Below, one piece after another: positions 51,584 to 60,248 of a stretch of DNA of 64,000 nucleotides. This DNA comes from an uncultured Gammaproteobacteria bacterium (lineage in GTDB: Bacteria > Pseudomonadota > Gammaproteobacteria > Arenicellales > JAANXG01). Positions within the stretch are counted from its first letter, which is position 1. The number at the start of each line of letters is the position of its first letter. The stretch is taken from positions 1-64,000 of the forward strand of contig CAMYKK010000023.1 in NCBI GenBank assembly GCA_947258975.1, read 5' to 3'. Under the pieces are notes generated by a model. The model was given only the letters and a program-made list of their open reading frames with translations, did no database searches and was not told the origin of the DNA. The translations under genes were made by a program, and so were the position numbers.

Positions 51584-53239
51584 ATGCAGCGTGAGAGTAT
51601 GGAATACGATGTGGTGATCGTGGGTGGCGGCCCCGCGGGGTTGTCCGCCGCGATCCGCTTGCGCCAACTCGCCGTGGAAAATGACACCGAGTTGTCGGTG
51701 TGTGTACTGGAGAAGGGCTCCGAGATCGGTGCGCATATCCTCTCCGGTGCGGTGTTGGAGCCACGCGCCCTGAACGAGTTGATTCCCGACTGGCGGGAAA
51801 AAGGCGCGCCGCTCAACACCCCGGTCGCACGGGATGAAGTTTATCTGTTCCGCGGACCCGAAAAAGGGATCCGCATGCCAAAGGCCTTGGTGCCGAAGCC
51901 GATGCACAACGGCGGCAATTATGTCGTGAGTCTGGGTAACGTCTGCCGTTGGCTGGGCGAACAGGCCGAGGCGTTGGAGGTCGAGATCTTTCCGGGGTTT
52001 CCGGGGGCCGACGTGTTGTATACCGAAGACGGTGCCGTCAACGGGGTCGTGACCGGCGACATGGGACGCCGGGCCGATGGCGAAGAGAAAGACAGCTTCG
52101 AGCCGGGTATGGAACTGCGGGGCAAGTACACCTTGATTGCAGAAGGTTGCCGGGGGCACCTCGGTAAACAATTGATAGAACGGTTCGCTTTGGATTCCCA
52201 AGCCACGCCCCAGCACTACGGACTCGGCATCAAGGAGTTGTGGGATATCGATGCGGATAAACACGAACCCGGCCTGGTGATCCATGGTGCGGGATGGCCG
52301 TTGACGGAGAGCGGTAGTTCGGGCGGGTTCTTTCTATATCACCTGGAGAACCAACAGGTGAGCGTAGGGTTGATCGTGGACCTCAGTTACACCAACCCCC
52401 ATGTGAGTCCCTTCGACGAGTTCCAACGCTTCAAACACCACCCGGTCATCAAACGGCATCTCGCCGGCGGGCGGCGCGTCGCGTACGGTGCGCGCGCGAT
52501 CACCAAAGGCGGATTCTATGCATTACCGAAGATGACGGTGCCCGGTGGGTTGCTGATCGGCTGTGACGCGGGCACCTTGAATTTTTCCAAGATCAAAGGG
52601 TCTCACACGGCGATGAAATCCGGCATGCTCGCTGCGGAGGCGGTGTTCGAATCTTTGTGCAGCGGAGATTCGGGAGGCAGTGAACTGGCCGGCTATGCAG
52701 ATCGGTTTCAAAATTCGTGGCTACACGAGGAATTGCACCGCAGTCGGAATTTCGGACCGGCGTTACACAAATGGGGACCGTACCTGGGTGGCGCCTTCAA
52801 TTATCTGGACCAAAACTGGTTCGCCGGCAAATTGCCGGCGACCGTTAAAGATCAGACTCAGGATCATGAGCAACTCAAACCCGCGAACGCGTGCAAGTCG
52901 ATCGACTATCCCAAACCGGATGGGGAGATCAGTTTCGACAAGCTGTCCTCGGTGTTTCTGTCGAGCACCAATCACGAAGAAGATCAACCGTGCCATCTGA
53001 CACTCAAAGACGAACGCGTCCCCATCGATAAGAATTTAAAGGATTATGACGCGCCGGAACAGCGATATTGTCCAGCCGGGGTGTACGAGATCGTGGCGGA
53101 TGATCAAGGCGACCCGTGCCTGCAGATCAACGCCCAAAACTGTGTGCACTGCAAGACCTGCGATATCAAAGATCCGACGCAAAATATTACTTGGGTGACA
53201 CCGGAGGGTGGCGGCGGGCCCAACTACCCAAACATGTAA
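51584..53239 (+). CDS. etfD: Electron transfer flavoprotein-ubiquinone oxidoreductase
   Basis: 551 residues. N-terminal FAD motif (DVVIVGGGPAGLSAA), the quinone-binding and membrane-contact region (GGFYALPKMTVPGG), and the C-terminal [4Fe-4S] ligand set Cys in RYCPAGVY and CVHCKTCDIKDP. It passes electrons from ETF to ubiquinone at the inner membrane. GAGGTGG three bases before the ATG at 51584 fits. It shares the operon with ETF and the dehydrogenase. Confidence 0.95.
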   Translation: MQRESMEYDVVIVGGGPAGLSAAIRLRQLAVENDTELSVCVLEKGSEIGAHILSGAVLEPRALNELIPDWREKGAPLNTPVARDEVYLFRGPEKGIRMPKALVPKPMHNGGNYVVSLGNVCRWLGEQAEALEVEIFPGFPGADVLYTEDGAVNGVVTGDMGRRADGEEKDSFEPGMELRGKYTLIAEGCRGHLGKQLIERFALDSQATPQHYGLGIKELWDIDADKHEPGLVIHGAGWPLTESGSSGGFFLYHLENQQVSVGLIVDLSYTNPHVSPFDEFQRFKHHPVIKRHLAGGRRVAYGARAITKGGFYALPKMTVPGGLLIGCDAGTLNFSKIKGSHTAMKSGMLAAEAVFESLCSGDSGGSELAGYADRFQNSWLHEELHRSRNFGPALHKWGPYLGGAFNYLDQNWFAGKLPATVKDQTQDHEQLKPANACKSIDYPKPDGEISFDKLSSVFLSSTNHEEDQPCHLTLKDERVPIDKNLKDYDAPEQRYCPAGVYEIVADDQGDPCLQINAQNCVHCKTCDIKDPTQNITWVTPEGGGGPNYPNM

Positions 53240-53282
53240 CGGTTGCGGGTGACACACCAAGCCCTAATCGGAACGACCAACT

Positions 53283-54056
53283 ATGGGTAAATACCACCCT
53301 CACTATCTGCACTACTCCGAACTGCCATGGAGTATGCGCACGCTGTTCACCGCGACACTCCTGGTGATGGCGACCGGATATCTGTTTGCCCTGCTTCATC
53401 TGTACGGATCCCACGCAGGACGCGATGGCGAGCCGGGGCTGTCAATAAAAGACGTCGTCATCGCCTACAGCGGCAGTAAGGAGTCCACCCGTCTGGAGTC
53501 CGCATTGCGGGGACCCATGGCCAGTATGCTTCCCACCGGCGAAGCCACCAAGATCTTTGGCTGGATTCATGATGGGCTCGACAAGGCGGTGTTCGCAAAG
53601 GAGATCGATCAGATCCTGGAAAAACGCTGCCTGGCTTGTCACGACGGCAGCAACCCGCACATTCCAAACCTGGGCGGATACGACAACGTGCTGGAAACCG
53701 CACAACTGGACGAAGGGGTCGACATTTTTACCCTGGTGAGGGTCTCTCATATCCATCTGTTCGGCCTCACCTTTATATTCTTCATCACCAGCTTGATCTT
53801 CAGTCATGCCTATGTGCGCCCGGTGTGGTTGAAGTCTCTCATTGTGGCATTTCCGTTCGTTACCATCTTACTGGATATTTTTTCCTGGTATCTGACCAAA
53901 GTCTTCGTGCCCTTTGCGTACGTGATCGTGATCGCGGGCGGGCTGATGGGAGCTTGCTTCGCGGTTATGTGGGTGGTGTCCATGTATCAGATGTGGCTCT
54001 ACAAAGTGTCCGAACGCTTTGCGGCGCGCGCTGCGCCGAGAAGACCCATCGGGTAG
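53283..54056 (+). CDS. Membrane protein with c-type heme site, unknown
   Basis: 257 residues. It has one N-terminal transmembrane helix (about 20-40), a periplasmic segment with CLACH (Cys116-His120, approximate), and three C-terminal helices (about 150-175, 180-205, 210-240). Two His in RVSHIHLFG lie at the start of helix 2 and could bind a second heme. It is 43 bases after ETF-QO on the same strand, so a role in quinol or electron disposal coupled to acyl-CoA oxidation is possible. No known family can be named with confidence. Confidence 0.65.
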   Translation: MGKYHPHYLHYSELPWSMRTLFTATLLVMATGYLFALLHLYGSHAGRDGEPGLSIKDVVIAYSGSKESTRLESALRGPMASMLPTGEATKIFGWIHDGLDKAVFAKEIDQILEKRCLACHDGSNPHIPNLGGYDNVLETAQLDEGVDIFTLVRVSHIHLFGLTFIFFITSLIFSHAYVRPVWLKSLIVAFPFVTILLDIFSWYLTKVFVPFAYVIVIAGGLMGACFAVMWVVSMYQMWLYKVSERFAARAAPRRPIG

Positions 54057-54183
54057 GCACGTGTTACGCACCAGGTCCGAGATATTGGATACGCAAGAAA
54101 GCCTGGGATTGATCTGCCAAATTGCCAAGGGAGAGCCACTAGTCCCGGACCGTGTCGAGGACAGAACGGGCAAGGGCTAAGCG

Positions 54184-55065
54184 ATGGCGATGCCCGATCG
54201 CCTAAAAGGGGTCGCGATCACCACCCTGGGTGTCGTCATCCTCAGCCCGGATGCGCTGCTGATCATGCTCATCGGCACGGACCTGTGGACGATGGTGTTC
54301 TGGCGCAATCTACTCGTGGCGCTGTCCCTTTGTGCCTATCTGGTCTACGATCGCGGTCGGAGAACGCTGAAGGCTTACACCGGCCTCGGCAGCTACGGTT
54401 GTCTCGGTGCGGCGTGCTTCGCCTTCAGCGGTGTCTTCTTCGTCGCGGCGATCGGCCATACTTCGGTTGCCAACACGATGGTGATCCTCGGCACCGCACC
54501 TCTTTTCGCTGCCGTGCTCAGCCTGGTCCTACTGCGCGAGCGGGTCGAGCGTTGCACCTGGCTCGCGATCGCCAGTTGCCTGGTCGGGATCGGCGTGATC
54601 TTCTCCGGCAGTCTCAAGACCGGCGGTCTGCTCGGGGCCCTCGCGGCCATGGGCGCCGCGGCGTGCATGGCCGGGGTCTTTGTCAGCGTGCGCGCCGCAC
54701 CAAGGGCCGACAACCGCGCAATGCTCTCGCTTGGAGGGTTCGCGTCGGCGGGTGCCATTCTGATGTTCGGATCTCTTGCCACCGTAACCGGTGATGCCTG
54801 GCTCTACCTGTTGCTACTCGGCGGTGTCGTGGTACCCGTCTCGTTAACACTGATCACCGTCGGGCCTCGGTACATCACTGCTGCCGAGGTGAGCCTGATT
54901 ATGCTGCTTGAGATGGTGCTTGCGCCGTTTCTGGTCTGGTTGGTGCTTGGCCTGGCGCCATCGCTTGCGACCGTGGCCGGGGCGATCGTGATCCTGGTAA
55001 CGTTGGCGGTCTACTACGCCGGCGCACTGGGCCGACTGAGCTCCACAGCGGCAGAGACTGCTTGA
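54184..55065 (+). CDS. DMT-superfamily (EamA) transporter
   Basis: 293 residues with about ten hydrophobic helices and two EamA-type halves, e.g. FSGVFFVAAIGHTSVANTMV and GPRYITAAEVSLIMLLE. It probably exports a small metabolite. It is transcribed in the same direction as the catabolic genes but is separated from the heme protein by 127 bases. Confidence 0.82.
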   Translation: MAMPDRLKGVAITTLGVVILSPDALLIMLIGTDLWTMVFWRNLLVALSLCAYLVYDRGRRTLKAYTGLGSYGCLGAACFAFSGVFFVAAIGHTSVANTMVILGTAPLFAAVLSLVLLRERVERCTWLAIASCLVGIGVIFSGSLKTGGLLGALAAMGAAACMAGVFVSVRAAPRADNRAMLSLGGFASAGAILMFGSLATVTGDAWLYLLLLGGVVVPVSLTLITVGPRYITAAEVSLIMLLEMVLAPFLVWLVLGLAPSLATVAGAIVILVTLAVYYAGALGRLSSTAAETA

Positions 55066-55435
55066 CGCCGGGTTAACGATCCACCACTTAGACGGCGCTC
55101 CCCGTACCGAAATGCCAAGTGGTTTAAATCAACTTTGTCCTTTGAGTGAATCGATAGAGTCCTGAATGTTGCGTCTGTGAAATATCAAACCGTGTACTAA
55201 CCCCGCGATTCTTCTGGTTACTCGTTTGAGTAATTAGACGGCCCGTGAACTTAAATCTATGCGGCGATAACCTGGTAACCAACCAGGTGGCCGGTCGAAA
55301 ATTGTAGATATTCGTCAGAGTATTTGGTTGTTTAAACATGGAGTCTGGTCACACTACATTTATAAGAAGACACCTTCTGATTAGCAATTTGCCATCGACA
55401 GGCTGAGTCGAAGGGAGTCGAGACGTTTGCCCTAG
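55066..55435. other. Intergenic DNA left of the insertion sequence
   Basis: 370 bases with no credible gene. A 7-bp stem ACCTGGT/ACCAGGT (55270-55288) without a T run, and a GACAGGCTGAGTCGAAGG-type repeat near 55397-55414 of a kind frequent in environmental proteobacteria. The AT content is visibly higher than in the catabolic island. Confidence 0.45.
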
Positions 55436-55453
55436 CCCAACTTAGCGGATTCG
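55436..55453. repeat. IS left terminal inverted repeat
   Basis: CCCAACTTAGCGGATTCG, exact inverse of the right end at 57267-57284. Confidence 0.85.
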
Positions 55454-55472
55454 CGACTTTGGAAGCGCCAAG

Positions 55473-57122
55473 TCATTGATCAATATAGAGCCGACCCCCA
55501 AAGGTCTGCACTACACGGGGGTAGCGGCGTGGTACACTGCGTGCGCTCAGGCCGCTCGCGTGCGAGCGCAACTGCTGCGCCAGCGTGATGTGCAGGCAGT
55601 AGGCGAGGAAGGCGATGAAGATGTGTGCGTCGATGCGGCGCTCGAGCTGGTGATAGATCGGGCGCACGGCAAGGTCACCTTTGAGATCTTTGAACGTCTG
55701 TTCGACTTGCACGAGCTGGAGGTAATAACGCCACAGCTCGGCAGGGTCGCTACTAGTAAGGTTGGTGCGCAGCAGATAGCGCCCTTCTCGGCGGCGCACT
55801 TCTCGCAGCTTGTTGCGGCGCAAGGCGTAGGTGAAGGAAGCGGCGCGATCATCGACCTTCACCTCAACCAGCCGCCAAGCCGACGGCGACTGGCTTTGGG
55901 CAGCGCCGAGTTTCATCAACAGCGCTTCGCGGCTGAGTTTCATTGAAGAGAGTTTTGCCAGGCGTGCCCAAAGGCGTTTGAGCTGGCGCTTGCGCATCGC
56001 GCGCTCCTTGGCGATGCGGTCGTGGCTTTGCGCGAAGACGTACATCTCGCCATCTTGTGGCAACAGCTTGACCTGCACGCCTGCACGCACCTCGTGCCAG
56101 GGCTTGCGTAGCAGGTCCGCCTCCAGGCGCGACAGTCGCCCCTTGGGGGTGCCGACCAGGTAGGACACCGGCGGGTCGCTGCCTCGCATCTCGCGCAACA
56201 CCGCCTCGGTGGGAATACCGCGGTCCATCACCCACACGCGGCGCGCCTTGCCATACTGATTCTCGATGCGCGCAAGAAACTCGCGCAGCGTCGTGTTATC
56301 AGCGGTATTGCCGGGCAGCACCTCGTAGGCCAAGGGCAAACCCTGAGGGGTGACCACCAGCGCAATCACAACTTGCACGCAGTCGCTGCGCCGGTCGCGA
56401 GAGTAGCCGAACTGGCGCTTGTCGCCTTCTTCAAACGGTGGACTCGCCTCGAAGTAAGTGCTCGTCAGATCGTAGAGCAGGACGTCAAATTCGACATTGA
56501 ACAGATCCCGCCACCGCTCCACCAGATGATCGAACACCGCGGTTTTGTGTTCGAGTATCCGGTCGTGACAGGCATAGAGTTTATGGATGTCGCCCAGGCG
56601 TTCATCCGCCCCGAGCAGATCCTTGAGCGCACTGCCCTCGAACCACTGCCGGTGCAATCGCCACTCGCTGCCCGGCGACAGCAGCCGGTACGCCACCAGC
56701 ACCACCAGCACGAACAGCACCTGGTCCCAGCGCGTACCCTTGCGGCTTCGCGACAGGCGCCGCGACCAGAATCGGTCCAACTCCAAACGCTCCCATAACT
56801 TCAGCGCCAGCCAGCATGAACCCCACACGCGCGGATGACACAGCCGCAACTGCGACAGACGCAACCGCACCACCGACGCGTCCAACGCACACTCATCGAT
56901 GCGGTCTTCGGGAAACAGCGCGACGGTGCGCGGCGCATCCTCGCGTTCGTCCAACACCTCGATGGAGCGTCGCCAGGCGCGTGCCTGCGAATCGTTGATC
57001 TCGCCGAGGTACAACACATGGCGTTGCAGCACGCGTCCATCGGCAAGGCGTCGATTCTCAACGACGCTCCAGTACCGGTGCGTCTTGCCATCCTTCTTAC
57101 GAGTGGTCGCGCGCAGAAACAT
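55473..57122 (-). CDS. IS1634-type transposase
   Basis: 549 residues of the DDE transposase group: likely catalytic Asp in LLYDLTSTYF, Asp in VWVMDRGIPT and Glu in VEQTFKDLKGD, followed by a KGD-type C-terminal segment (YREK-like region, HIFIAFLAYCLHI). The final 20 residues look unlike those I know for the family, so the C-terminus may be altered. It lies within the 18-bp inverted repeats, so the element could be active. An ATG starts at 57122. Confidence 0.88.
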   Translation of the reverse strand: MFLRATTRKKDGKTHRYWSVVENRRLADGRVLQRHVLYLGEINDSQARAWRRSIEVLDEREDAPRTVALFPEDRIDECALDASVVRLRLSQLRLCHPRVWGSCWLALKLWERLELDRFWSRRLSRSRKGTRWDQVLFVLVVLVAYRLLSPGSEWRLHRQWFEGSALKDLLGADERLGDIHKLYACHDRILEHKTAVFDHLVERWRDLFNVEFDVLLYDLTSTYFEASPPFEEGDKRQFGYSRDRRSDCVQVVIALVVTPQGLPLAYEVLPGNTADNTTLREFLARIENQYGKARRVWVMDRGIPTEAVLREMRGSDPPVSYLVGTPKGRLSRLEADLLRKPWHEVRAGVQVKLLPQDGEMYVFAQSHDRIAKERAMRKRQLKRLWARLAKLSSMKLSREALLMKLGAAQSQSPSAWRLVEVKVDDRAASFTYALRRNKLREVRRREGRYLLRTNLTSSDPAELWRYYLQLVQVEQTFKDLKGDLAVRPIYHQLERRIDAHIFIAFLAYCLHITLAQQLRSHASGLSARSVPRRYPRVVQTFGGRLYIDQ

Positions 57123-57266
57123 GGAACCCCATTATCCACTTCACACCGCAAATGAAAACAAGCAAGGTCTTCACTACAGAGCTTCTCGGCCCATTGCGCC
57201 TAAGCCTGATCATGCAAAACAACTACTTACGCGGCGTGCACCGCGTAAATTCGTAAAATCTCAGGG

Positions 57267-57284
57267 CGAATCCGCTAAGTTGGG
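57267..57284. repeat. IS right terminal inverted repeat
   Basis: CGAATCCGCTAAGTTGGG, exact inverse of the left end. Confidence 0.85.
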
Positions 57285-57337
57285 AACGTTAATATTAGAG
57301 AAATTGATCTCTGACCCCGTTTTTTCGCTTAAGAGAT

Positions 57338-57440
57338 CACGACACGCTGAACCGAGTGACAATTCCCGGGACACGCCGTAAATACATCCATGTAGGCTCG
57401 GCGCCAGCATCCTTGCTGGCGACGGTCCCGGAAATTCTCC
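57338..57440. repeat. Repeat unit A, copy 2 (about 100 bp)
   Basis: Begins CACGACACGCTGAACCG and runs through CTTGCTGGCGACGGTCCCGG to AAATTCTCCC. Nearly identical to 34949-35050, with scattered substitutions. Here unit B follows directly. Confidence 0.8.
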
Positions 57441-57442
57441 CT

Positions 57443-57473
57443 CAATTCAGCACTTTTTGGCCTCTGTAAGGCT
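57443..57473. repeat. Repeat unit B, copy 2
   Basis: CAATTCAGCACTTTTTGGCC then TCTGTAAGGCT. Matches 34917-34945; the order relative to A is reversed compared with copy 1. Confidence 0.7.
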
Positions 57474-57581
57474 TAAGTAAGTGCCATTCGGATCAGAGAA
57501 CAATTAACGCGAATATTTTTGAGATAATTATTTTCTGATCTGGTTTTTTTACTTGGTAACGCGGCTCTTTGGAGATGTGAT

Positions 57582-59408
57582 ATGCGCGACGCGGAATCGG
57601 ATCGTACCGGTTTTCGCCCGACCGTTAACGGTTTGATTACCGGCAGTGTTGCGGCCTTGGTGTTGATATCGCTCGTCGCCGTAATTGCGGTGCAATGGAC
57701 GGTCAGCCGGCGCAACACCATCGAGCTGATGGCAGGGCTGTCGGGCCTGTTTCTCGAGTATCTGGAGCTCGCGGTTCACGATCATTTACAGCCCGCGTTG
57801 GAACAAGCGGAGTCGATTACCCGCAAAATCGAAGACGGCTCCTATGATGTTCACGATCGGGAACGCTTGGGGGATCTTCTCACCGGTGCGCTGGCGGCAA
57901 CCCCGCAAGTTTCCACTATCAGGGTGTGGGACGAAAACCTCTCGTACTTGGCCGTGGTGCAGGACCGTGAAGGCACACTCACCGTTACCGAAGGCGACGA
58001 CCGTGGTAAACCCTTTGCCACTAATGCCGCGCCGCAGATGAGGGATGCACTGGGCCCCGCCTGGAGCGACCTCGTTGCCAGGCCTCCTCAGGTGTTTGTC
58101 AACTTACGCTGGCCAATTAGACGGCAAGGGGAGCACCTCGGGTTCATGGCCTCGGGAATCACGGTGGATGAACTGTCCCGTCTGACGACCGAATTGAGTG
58201 AATACTTTGACACCACGGCGTTCATTCTCCACGGGCGGGAACAGGTCCTTGCCCACCCTAACCTTGCCATCACCAATAACGAATTCGTCACCGGTAATGC
58301 ACTGCCATCGTTGCACCAGGTCGGCGATGTCGTTCTCGCGGAAATCTGGAACGGCAAGCCGTTGGGCGGATTCGAAGACGCCGCCAACAACACGCGCCTG
58401 GTCAAAGTAACACTCGCCGGTATCGATTATGTGGTGATTTCGCGACAGTTGACGGTGTATGGGCAACAGCCGTGGATTATCGGCGGCTGGTTTACCCATG
58501 AGCGCGTCAGCAAGGAATTGGCGCGGGTAAAAGTAGCGGGCACGATAAGTATTCTACTTCTGCTGGTCAGCATTATTGGCGCCATATTGATCAGCCGCCT
58601 GGTGTCGCGGCCGGTCAAACGGGTGGCCGAGAGTGCTTCTCTGGTCGGCAGGCTCGATCTCGGGAAGGTAGGACGGTTGGCGCCAAGCCGTATTAAAGAA
58701 CTGGATGAACAAGCGGATGCCTTCAACACCATGTTGGCGAGCCTGCGCCTGTTTGAAACTTACGTACCGCGATCTTTGGTGAGGCGACTGATGCGGAAGG
58801 GAGAGCAACAGGAAGTTGCGTCCGAGGCGCGTCGATTGGCGGTCCTGTTCACCGACATCGCCGGTTTTACCAGCATGTCAGAGATGATGTCGGCACGGGA
58901 GGTCGCCGGCTTACTCAACGCGCATTTTGCTCTTATCGGCCGCTGCGTCGAGGCCGAGGGCGGGACGATAGATAAATTCATCGGTGATGCGCTGATGGCC
59001 TTTTGGGGGGCCCCGGACAAGCAGCCGGATGTTGCCAACCGGGCTTGCCGGGCAGCACTTGCTATTCGGGATGTCATTACGGCGGATAACGATAACCGCC
59101 GGGAAGCGGGGCTTGAGCCTATCCGGGTGCGGGTCGGCATCCATTTGGGCGAAGTCGTGGTGGGGAATATCGGCTGGCCCGGACGCATCAACTATACGAT
59201 CGTTGGCGACACGGTGAATGCCTGCCAGCGCCTCGAAGCCCTGGGCAAGGATCTGGATGCGGGTGACGACGTCACCGTGTTGATCAGCGGCGAGGTCGTC
59301 AGCGGTCTGAGTACGCCGTTCGAATTGGAGCCTGTGGGCGCCTACGCCGTCAAAGGCAAGACCACCGAGATCGAGGTGTTTCAATTGCTGGCTCACAGAC
59401 AAAAATAG
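57582..59408 (+). CDS. Membrane class III nucleotidyl cyclase, predicted adenylate cyclase
   Basis: 608 residues. Transmembrane helix (about 23-45), a periplasmic sensor of about 270 residues with a dCache-like pattern, a second transmembrane helix (about 320-340), HAMP (SRLVSRPVKRVAESASLVG), and a C-terminal class III cyclase domain. Metal Asp residues lie in FTDIAGFT and FIGDALMAF. Base-specifying Lys (DKFIGDAL) and Asp (YTIVGDTV), with Asn and Arg in the VNACQRLE region, suggest ATP to cAMP. The ATG at 57582 has GGAG about eight bases ahead. A cAMP-type receptor candidate is the cNMP-binding gene at 5496. Confidence 0.9.
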   Translation: MRDAESDRTGFRPTVNGLITGSVAALVLISLVAVIAVQWTVSRRNTIELMAGLSGLFLEYLELAVHDHLQPALEQAESITRKIEDGSYDVHDRERLGDLLTGALAATPQVSTIRVWDENLSYLAVVQDREGTLTVTEGDDRGKPFATNAAPQMRDALGPAWSDLVARPPQVFVNLRWPIRRQGEHLGFMASGITVDELSRLTTELSEYFDTTAFILHGREQVLAHPNLAITNNEFVTGNALPSLHQVGDVVLAEIWNGKPLGGFEDAANNTRLVKVTLAGIDYVVISRQLTVYGQQPWIIGGWFTHERVSKELARVKVAGTISILLLLVSIIGAILISRLVSRPVKRVAESASLVGRLDLGKVGRLAPSRIKELDEQADAFNTMLASLRLFETYVPRSLVRRLMRKGEQQEVASEARRLAVLFTDIAGFTSMSEMMSAREVAGLLNAHFALIGRCVEAEGGTIDKFIGDALMAFWGAPDKQPDVANRACRAALAIRDVITADNDNRREAGLEPIRVRVGIHLGEVVVGNIGWPGRINYTIVGDTVNACQRLEALGKDLDAGDDVTVLISGEVVSGLSTPFELEPVGAYAVKGKTTEIEVFQLLAHRQK

Positions 59409-59440
59409 GGGCTTGAGTCAGGGATGACAGATTCCCTGCG

Positions 59441-59475
59441 GTCATTCTGAGCGAGCATAGCGAGGGAAGAATCCT
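59441..59475. repeat. TCATTCTGAGCG-type repeat
   Basis: GTCATTCTGAGCGAGCATAG followed by CGAGGGAAGAATCCT. Same type as 5311-5337 and 7032-7086. Confidence 0.5.
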
Positions 59476-59596
59476 AATATCTCTTGGTATTAAGCCAGGA
59501 CCGGGATGGGCGGATGCACGGGTACAAAGTGTTGCTTTATTCAAACCTGACATTTGCACGGAGCCGGATCGCCTGATGATCGTTCACGGCTTCATT

Positions 59597-59875
59597 CTAT
59601 TCGCTCTTATTGAACATCGCCGCGTCCTCGGCCTGTTTCAGAATTTTGAAGGCGCTGGCTAACGCTTGTGAGGATTCGCTGGTCTTGCCTTCCTGCAGTA
59701 GACGCTTCCCTTCGCTAATGAGTTTGTCCGTCTCGGCCTTCTGCTCGGTGGTAATAGGAAAATCTTTGCTTAATAGCTCATTGATGTCGCTCAATTGTGA
59801 TTGTGGGCTGCTGTCTCCGCATCCCGTAAACGTCAGCGCCAAGAACAGAATCGCCGGCAGTAATCTTAGACTCAT
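59597..59875 (-). CDS. Small lipoprotein, unknown
   Basis: 92 residues. The signal peptide ends in lipobox TFTGC (Cys19), then an acidic and helical mature part (SDINELLSKDF, QKAETDKLISEGKRLL). AAGGAG eight bases before the ATG confirms the start. It would be membrane-anchored and periplasmic. No family recognised. It is convergent with the cyclase and divergent from the spondin gene. Confidence 0.8.
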   Translation of the reverse strand: MSLRLLPAILFLALTFTGCGDSSPQSQLSDINELLSKDFPITTEQKAETDKLISEGKRLLQEGKTSESSQALASAFKILKQAEDAAMFNKSE

Positions 59876-60248
59876 GAATGCATCTCCTTAAAGCGTATCG
59901 CGATTGCAGAACAGTGAAATTCACGGCAATCATACCGCAGCGCGAATTTCGGGGACAGTCTGCACAACAGATTGTGACCATCCTGGGGCAACCATCGTAA
60001 GGTTAATCAATTAAGTAGACTGTTCGCGGTCTGCAATTAACAACGACATTGACCTCTTCGTAGCGAATTGTGGTTCACCCGATATTAAAACTTGATACTT
60101 TCGTGACCGATTTGTGACATCTCTTCCCTAAGGTGGGATGCGAACGGATACACCCGTTTAAAGGACCTAAGTCCGACCCTCAGCTTTCCCGTGTCCTGTT
60201 CTTTTCGGTACTGAAAGCCAATAAATTGTATTTAGGAGAAAGAGAATT
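59876..60248. promoter_or_regulatory. Divergent promoter region with direct repeats
   Basis: 373 bases between divergent genes. It contains the 11-bp direct repeat TTCGTGACCGA/TTTGTGACATC (60100-60121), a candidate OmpR-type operator for the spondin gene. AGGAG lies about 10 bases before the ATG at 60249. Confidence 0.4.
60100..60121. promoter_or_regulatory. Candidate response-regulator operator (direct repeat)
   Basis: TTCGTGACCGA then TTTGTGACATC: two 11-bp units with the shared TTyGTGAC core, in the spacing favoured by OmpR-family regulators. Similar units precede msrA (63435-63467) and one lies ahead of the regulator gene (61088-61098). Confidence 0.35.

Larger units (their letters stand above)
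55436..57284. mobile_element. IS1634-like insertion sequence, 1849 bp
   Basis: Bounded by perfect 18-bp terminal inverted repeats CCCAACTTAGCGGATTCG (55436-55453) and its complement (57267-57284). It encodes one transposase on the reverse strand. I found no clear target-site duplication at the ends (CCTAG versus AACGT). The length and transposase type match IS1634-family elements; the exact family needs a database match. It sits next to repeat unit A copy 2. Confidence 0.85.
57285..57581. other. Repeat-containing intergenic region upstream of cyclase
   Basis: 297 bases with an orphan half of the GGGGTCAGA hairpin (TCTGACCCCGTTTTTT near 57309), repeat units A and B, then about 100 bases before the cyclase ribosome site GGAG. 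Confidence 0.6.

Noticed and set aside
55270-55288. Hairpin ACCTGGT/ACCAGGT as a terminator of the DMT gene
   Set aside because: No T run on either side and over 200 bases after the stop codon.
55124-55339. 71-residue reverse-strand frame left of the IS
   Set aside because: No ribosome site, no family, and composition not distinct from random sequence.
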